Assembly: GCA_002964805.2 (NCBI GenBank)
Contig: PUDQ02000130.1
Location: 1 to 38,113 of the forward strand
Length of the DNA: 38,113 nt
Origin: Trametes villosa
Taxonomy: Eukaryota > Basidiomycota > Agaricomycetes > Polyporales > Polyporaceae
Direction of reading: 5' to 3'
The notes under the pieces were generated by a model, which ran no database searches, was not told the origin of the DNA, and worked only from the letters and a program-made list of their open reading frames with translations. How positions within the stretch are numbered: position 1 is the stretch's first letter; each line of letters opens with the position of its first letter. Below are positions 32,433 to 38,113 of the stretch, in pieces. A program made the translations under genes and the position numbers.

Positions 32433-35400
32433 GGCGGCTGGATCGAGACCGGCTGCCCAAACGGAGGGGAGCCAAAGGAGGGAAAGCACGGGGGCCTCCC
32501 TAGTGTTCTCCTCTGCTGCAAACGATTTCCTCGCAGTCCGGGATCAGAACGCTGCTCGACGGCTCTCCCAGGACCCGGAAACGGTGCCGGGTCCTCAGCG
32601 AATCGCTCAATCTCCCGCGCAAGCGCTCACCGTAGCGACGGCCTGAAGACGACCGCCTCCGTACACCGGCTGAGCTGCTGGGGCATGCGCGGGTGGGAGA
32701 TCGGCGTGGTGGCGGACGAAGACTCGGAGGCGACGACGGAGGGCAGGGGCGCCTACGCGTGACGTCACGCGATCGGTATGACGACGCTTCGACAGGCTCT
32801 CGCTCGACGCCTGCCACGGCCGCTCACTGCGTTCTCTCACTCTCCCCTGCGCCCTCGAGACTTGCCTCTCTCGGCCACGCCTCTGCTCGCGTTTCTCTGC
32901 CGACTCACTCGATCGTCGACTCTCGAGTGCTCTCTGGGCTGCCGCCACCGACTCGTCTCGCTGCTCTGTCCCGCCCATCGCATCCCCTACGCGAGGGCAC
33001 TTGTGGGGTCCGGCATGGGCATACCATCGTATGTCCAACGCTTCTCTCTGTCTGCTCAATCTCTCACCAGACTGCAGTGTGAATCGCTCACGCGCACGCA
33101 GCCACCGCTATCCGAGCCAGCCGCGCCTGCACTGCAGCGGCAACCGCAAGCGACTGCAGGCAGCGCCGTCCGTGCGCCCGACATCTGCGCTGCAGATCGC
33201 GTTGGGAATGGCCAGCCGCGATTGCGCTGTCTCGGGGCGTGCTCAAACTACGTGCCCAACACAGGTGTGCGGGCTGCCCGCGGCCGCCCTCCTCTGTCGT
33301 CGGTCCTGCTCACGGCCAGGGCTATGTCCCGGAGGCACATCCTGTCGTGAGGTGCGCACTCGGCTCGCTTCGACGCGATCAGCCTAGACGCTTACCCCGC
33401 CTCTCTCAGCCACCCCCGCCAAACTCGACGCCCATCCCTGTCCGTTCGCATTACCCGCCTCCCAGCCGCCGGGGATGCGTTCCCGACACTCGGAGGACGT
33501 GGCCGTTGCACGCATACAGCCACGCCTCCCGCCCATCGCCCGCAATACCGCGCACCGGGCAACACTGCGCCGGCCCCGCTTCCGCGTTCTTCCGCCGCCG
33601 TCTCCCCGCCGACGCGCTCCGCCGTTGGCCATACGGGAGAGATACCCAGGGCCGTGCTTGTGGTGCGTTTGCGTGCCGTTCGGACACGAACTCCGCCCGG
33701 CATATCGCTTTTTCAGGTCTTTGCAGCACCAAATCGCCCGTATCATCCTCAAAACCCACCAGAAAGCCTCGAAAACGCGACCGGAGGCACGGCCGAACCA
33801 CGGCGCGTACACCCGGCGCGTTTCCCGCGCGGTACGAGACGAAAAATTTTCCGTCATCTCGTGCAGTTTCATGGGCAGCAACGGAGAAGGGCGCATTCCC
33901 GCCCGCCCTCCCCGCCGACCGCCACGCGCTTCGGCCCCGAGGCTCTCCTGCATCCCCGCGACCGCCCGCAGTCGCGTCCGAGCGCGCGGGGACGGTTTGA
34001 ATTTCGACCGTTTTGCAGGGAAAGCGGAGATCGCGCCCGATCGAGCCGCGGGCGCGTCGCGAACGCGTCCGTCCAGGGCTGCACGGTGGGCGGGGGAGGA
34101 GAGTCCTCTCCGACGTCGTTCACAAGTGACAGGGGTGCTCGGCACCCGTTGGCGGGCGAGGTACGTCCCCGCGCCTCGCGTCCCCTCGTAGTCGTGCGGC
34201 GCCCGCCCACTCTGGCGCGCCCTCTCAAGCATACCGGCTGGCGCGCGGACGGGCGTGCATGGCGGCCGAACGCCAACCTCCTGCGCGCCCTCGGCGTCCT
34301 CGGCAGACGGCCCGCCATGCTCTTGTCACCGAGCACCTCGCGGAGCAACAGTGCGCATCGAGCCCCGCGCCACCCGGCCGTAGCGCGCATCGGGTGCGTG
34401 CAAGCTATGCTACTAGTACTCTACGCTAACCTGCCCCACCTATTAGCATCCGGCCTCAACGCCCGGCCACGCCGCTCGCGCTTCGTACGCGCCGGCACCC
34501 CCACGGAGACGTCGCGCACGGGACCTAGATGCACTGTCAGCCAGACGTGCTGCGGAGAGTGGCAAGCGAACGGTACGCCCTTTCGGAGGTCCGCGCAGGC
34601 CGAGTGGACGCAGGGCGTCGCCGTCGAAGCCGAGTGTATGTCGTCGCTGTGGCCAACGATGCCCTTGAGCGTGGCGAACACCGTCGAAGCGCAAACTCAC
34701 CGGGTTGCGTGCGGCGGTGCGCTGCCGTCTTCGAGTCTATGGGGCAGAGCAGAGCGGGGAGCGGGATGTGGGCCTCGGGGAGGCTGGCACGCTGCTCGAC
34801 GCCGACACGGGCGGGATATATACGCGTCCGCGGCGCCGCGCACGGACCTCCGGCACGCAGACATCATCCGCTGTCCGCCGTTCCCCCGCGTCCGTGTGTA
34901 CGCGCGGATGGCAGTGGTCCGCCCGCGTCGCTTCGCGCTGCGCCGCGGCTGTGTCGCTACGCACGAGTCCGGACCGCAGGAACGTCGAGGGGCGGGCGGG
35001 TGTTCGCCTGGTCGTCTGAAACGCGCCCTCTGCGGCGGCGTGTGCCCGATGTCGTCTTTGTGCTCGGGGCACCGAGGGCGCAGAAGGGGATTTCGGTGGC
35101 GTTCGCGAGCTTCGCGCTCGCGGTGAACTGACCGAGTTCGTGCGCACGCTAGGTCGCTGGGACGCGTGCGCTCGCCTCTCTGCTCAGTCGAGCTCCCTCG
35201 CCACGGGCTTCGCAAGGCGGGGGGACGCATCCCAGAGAATGCACGGCACGGAACGCGACGCCAACGCCCCGCCCGGCGCCCTCGATGGCACGGCAGGCAC
35301 GCTCCCCGCATGCGGTGTCGGATCCACGCCCGCTCAGCCCCCGACTCCGGGTCTTCCCCTCGCATCATGGGGCGGCGCTCGGCGGAGCGCCGCGATGTGT

Positions 35401-37803
35401 CTCTTGCTGTGCGACGCGAGCCCGTCCGCCAGGAGGGCTGAATGCGAACCGGAACGCGTGAGGCTGCCGTCGTCGAGCCTTGTTGCCCCGGCGTGCGAGC
35501 GCGGTTTTCGACTTCGAGACGGGCAGACGGATGCAGGCCGCGCCGTCTGGCGGCGGCGAGCGTTCTCTGCCAGTGCACGTAGGTACTAGCCTAGCAAATA
35601 TATTCTGTTTCGTGCCGTGAACCTCGCGGCTTGCATGTTTTTGGATTGGACGGTGCTGGGAGAGGCATTCCGCTGTGTCGCCCGCTCCCGGTCCTCCGCC
35701 CGCGACGCGGCGTGTCTTGTGGCACGAAGATTGCTAGCTACGCGTCGCATAGCGGCGGCCGAGCGAATGCGGCGGAGCGACATCGCTTCACGCGCGAAAC
35801 GGAGAGGAGGGTGCGAGTAGATCGACCGGCGCCCGTAGGCGTGTTTCAGCGGAAATGACGGCGAGCAAGAGGACACACCCGTTCGTTGTCTGCCGACCGT
35901 GCGCCCTTGTCCCGGGCACGGCGGGCGCAACGATCGCGCGGACGGGCGATGGTAATGGCACACAGAAGTGGCTTCGAGATTCTGTCCTCTGAATTGGCGT
36001 ATACGGCACGAACACGCTGAATATACAAATGACGAGTTGTCTACAGCTCGAGCGCACTCGCCCGCGCGATCGGTCCGCCGTACACTCGTGATACTCGCAC
36101 ATATGACGGCTGCCGAACCGTGGCGCGAATCCTGGCGCTGTCCCGCCGACTTGGAGGCGACTCTCATGCCTTGCAAACTGCACTGCCGGCGGCGAGGCGC
36201 GGTTGATAACGTTTACAGCCTTGGCGATTGGGCACGGGCTGAACGCAAACCGTCTGTGCCTCAATGCCCGGTGGCACGGTTAGAGCCAGAGCCACAAGCT
36301 CGGGGGTCTGCTTTGGCGATGTGTACCATTACAGCGGGACGGACTCGGGTCAGCAGCCAAAGGGCGGCGAGAGATTCCCTTGTGAGCTCTCAGATCTCAG
36401 CAGCGAGGGCGTACGATTGGTTGAGGAGCGTACCTTTTGCCACGGTTCACGGGCGTGTCGATACAGCCCACTGGCGAGCGGGGTCGTTCCCCAGATTGGC
36501 CAGCCATCACAGACGAGGGTGCGGGGTTCCATACGTGACCCTGCAACGGATACACTCGTTTAGCAGGTGTGAGCGCGTGCTATCCACGCAGCTACGTACC
36601 GCTTTGCGATGGCGGGCAGCCAGTGTTTCTAGCGCAATCGCATGTTAGTGATTCTGCCCAAATCACCGCGTACGGGTGCGCGTCGGCCGCCTGTGGACAT
36701 ACCGAGGCCTGCGGTTCGAGGCGGAACGACTGAATCTCAGGCCACAGACTGCTCGAGATGTACGGGGCAACTTCGCGACTCACCCGCCATGCGGACACAT
36801 TTTATGCAATCTGTGTTACAATCGGGCCGTCCCGCAGTCTATCCTCGTCTTTACAATGAGCTTGAATATGCGGTTCATGGGCAGGCATGTCGGCGTCGCT
36901 CCAAGACCAAGGATGCTGGTGTTATTCTTCGTAGTGATCCTGCAGGGCAGACGGGACGAACAGAGTAGTATTGTAGCAACATCTCCGAGGGACACGGAGG
37001 CCGCTGTCCAACCGATCGCGGCGCCCGCACGTTCGCATAGGTGGCGACTATACGTGCTTCATGCCGAGTACGTGAGCGGGTGCAGCAAGACGGGTGTGAT
37101 ACAGTCTTTACTTACACAGCACCCGAGCGTGCACAGATGAATTCATACGGACGAGATCCTAGGACGCTCTCGCTATTCAGCATATGGTCATGTCGTGAAT
37201 GTACCGTACTCACTCTATCCGCGAGTCCTGCGAAATTTGGGGAATTCCTGACGCCGCACGGCTTACAACGCAAGGTACGGGACAACGGCGGCTGCTTTGC
37301 CCCTCGCGGTTGCGTAATAAATGCCGACTGCTGTTATTCTACCCGGTGAAGCTGTACGAGAATACTTCGACGCGTACGTGCTAGGCTCGGATCTATCAGT
37401 ATGCTGGCAGGGCGTCGCTAGAAAACGTAACTTCTGCAAAACGGCGGGGTCGCCAAAACGCATACCTCGCGGTGCGGTGAGCAAGATCCGCGGCGACATA
37501 CGGCCGCAGGTCTGGTTGCGGAAGCTCGGCGATGGGGCCTGCCGGACGACGTCGACGGTGCAACACCCAGGGACATCCAGATCCGGGTGAGGCGTGCGAC
37601 CGGCTCGGCTCGAGAGGAAAAGGACCGGCGCTGCGTCAAGGGCGGTAGCGAGTGTCGACCCATCGTAGACTTGGCATTCCCGTGGCCTGCACTATTCCGG
37701 CGCGGAGACGACTATTGCAGAGCCCGGCGCATGCTGGAAGTGGGGAAGTCGTTGCAAGAGAGCGTCGGACAACTTCACTTGGGTTGCAGGCGCGAGTAAG
37801 GCC
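32433..37803. other. Non-coding region upstream of the HMG-box gene (copy 2)
   Basis: Second copy of 248-5,618. It directly adjoins the complete HMG-box gene here, so the promoter and long upstream region can be read in one piece. No gene seen. Confidence 0.6.
32756..32771. promoter_or_regulatory. CRE-type palindrome upstream of the complete HMG-box gene
   Basis: Second copy of the 16-base palindrome CGCGTGACGTCACGCG, 324 bases upstream of the ATG at 32,432. A bZIP (ATF/CREB-like) site is inferred from the TGACGTCA core. Confidence 0.5.
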
Positions 37804-38113
37804 ATCATCAGCATTTTCCGGGGTCTCCTTAAATGCTCCTTATTTGGTCTTATGCCCTTATAAGCCTCTAAGGAACGATAAGGAAAGAATAAGCTCGTAA
37901 GGCAGTGTCTGGTGTCTCTCATCTAGCGCAATCAGGCCGTCTAAGGGCCGTAAGACCATAAGGCCATCGATCCGTAAGGTGGCTAAGGTGGCGCATGGCG
38001 TAAGAAGAGTTTCAAGGAGTCCACAGAGGCACAAGGGAAGTAAAATTCTAAGGAGATGCACACTTTAAACATTTGAAGTGTTCGGCATAGTCAGTACTCA
38101 CGCGCGAGTGATA
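37804..38113. mobile_element. Left end of the Plavaka transposon (copy 2, cut by window end)
   Basis: Terminal inverted repeat at 37,804-37,834 followed by the CCTTA/TAAGG cluster, same sequence as 5,619-5,928. If the molecule is circular this is the same element seen again; if tandem, it is the start of the next unit's element. Confidence 0.85.

Larger units (their letters stand above)
32186..38113. repeat. Terminal direct repeat, copy 2 (5,928 bases)
   Basis: Repeats 1-5,928 with an offset of 32,185, up to the last base of the window. In this copy the HMG-box gene is complete on its left side. On the right the copy breaks off 310 bases into the transposon, at the window end. Confidence 0.97.

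Overview
The window looks like nuclear DNA of a basidiomycete fungus, most likely a mushroom-forming agaricomycete. Its genes are split by many short introns (about 48-90 bases, GTRNGT donors, CTRAY-type branch sites, YAG acceptors). The gene families also point there: a Plavaka transposase, a transposon-linked TET/JBP dioxygenase, an F-box/LRR protein, and a Prf1/Pcc1-like HMG-box regulator. I found no bacterial, viral or organellar genes.

Layout. Bases 1-5,928 are repeated at 32,186-38,113 with an offset of 32,185, running exactly from the first base of the window to the last. Every stretch I compared was identical. The sequence therefore closes on itself with a 32,185-base period: either a circular molecule, a tandem array of a 32-kb unit, or a contig-end overlap. 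The unit holds, in order: (i) the 5' end of the HMG-box gene and about 5.4 kb of GC-rich then more balanced non-coding DNA (248-5,618); (ii) a 20.7-kb DNA transposon (5,619-26,364); (iii) about 3.1 kb with no recognisable gene (26,365-29,503); (iv) a 5'-truncated calcineurin-like metallophosphoesterase (29,504-30,022, +); (v) the complete HMG-box gene, converging on it (30,546-32,432, -). The repeat of (i) and the first 310 bases of the transposon then follow.

The transposon is the centre of interest. It has 31-base terminal inverted repeats (29/31 matching) and long subterminal zones crowded with CCTTA/TAAGG motifs. It carries an apparently intact 12-exon Plavaka transposase (1,140 aa, -) and an apparently intact 6-exon TET/JBP 2-oxoglutarate/Fe(II) dioxygenase (568 aa, -). 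It also carries a small charged protein of unknown function (+), an F-box/LRR-like protein (524 aa, -) and an 8-exon gene of unknown function (731 aa, +). Its left 5.2 kb has no convincing gene but holds an 87-base minisatellite in two blocks.

How the genes may work together (inference): the transposase would act on the terminal repeats and subterminal motifs, while the dioxygenase could oxidise methylated pyrimidines and so affect silencing of the element. The other three genes would be passengers or accessory functions. The element lies about 5.4 kb upstream of the HMG-box gene, where it could influence that gene's control region.
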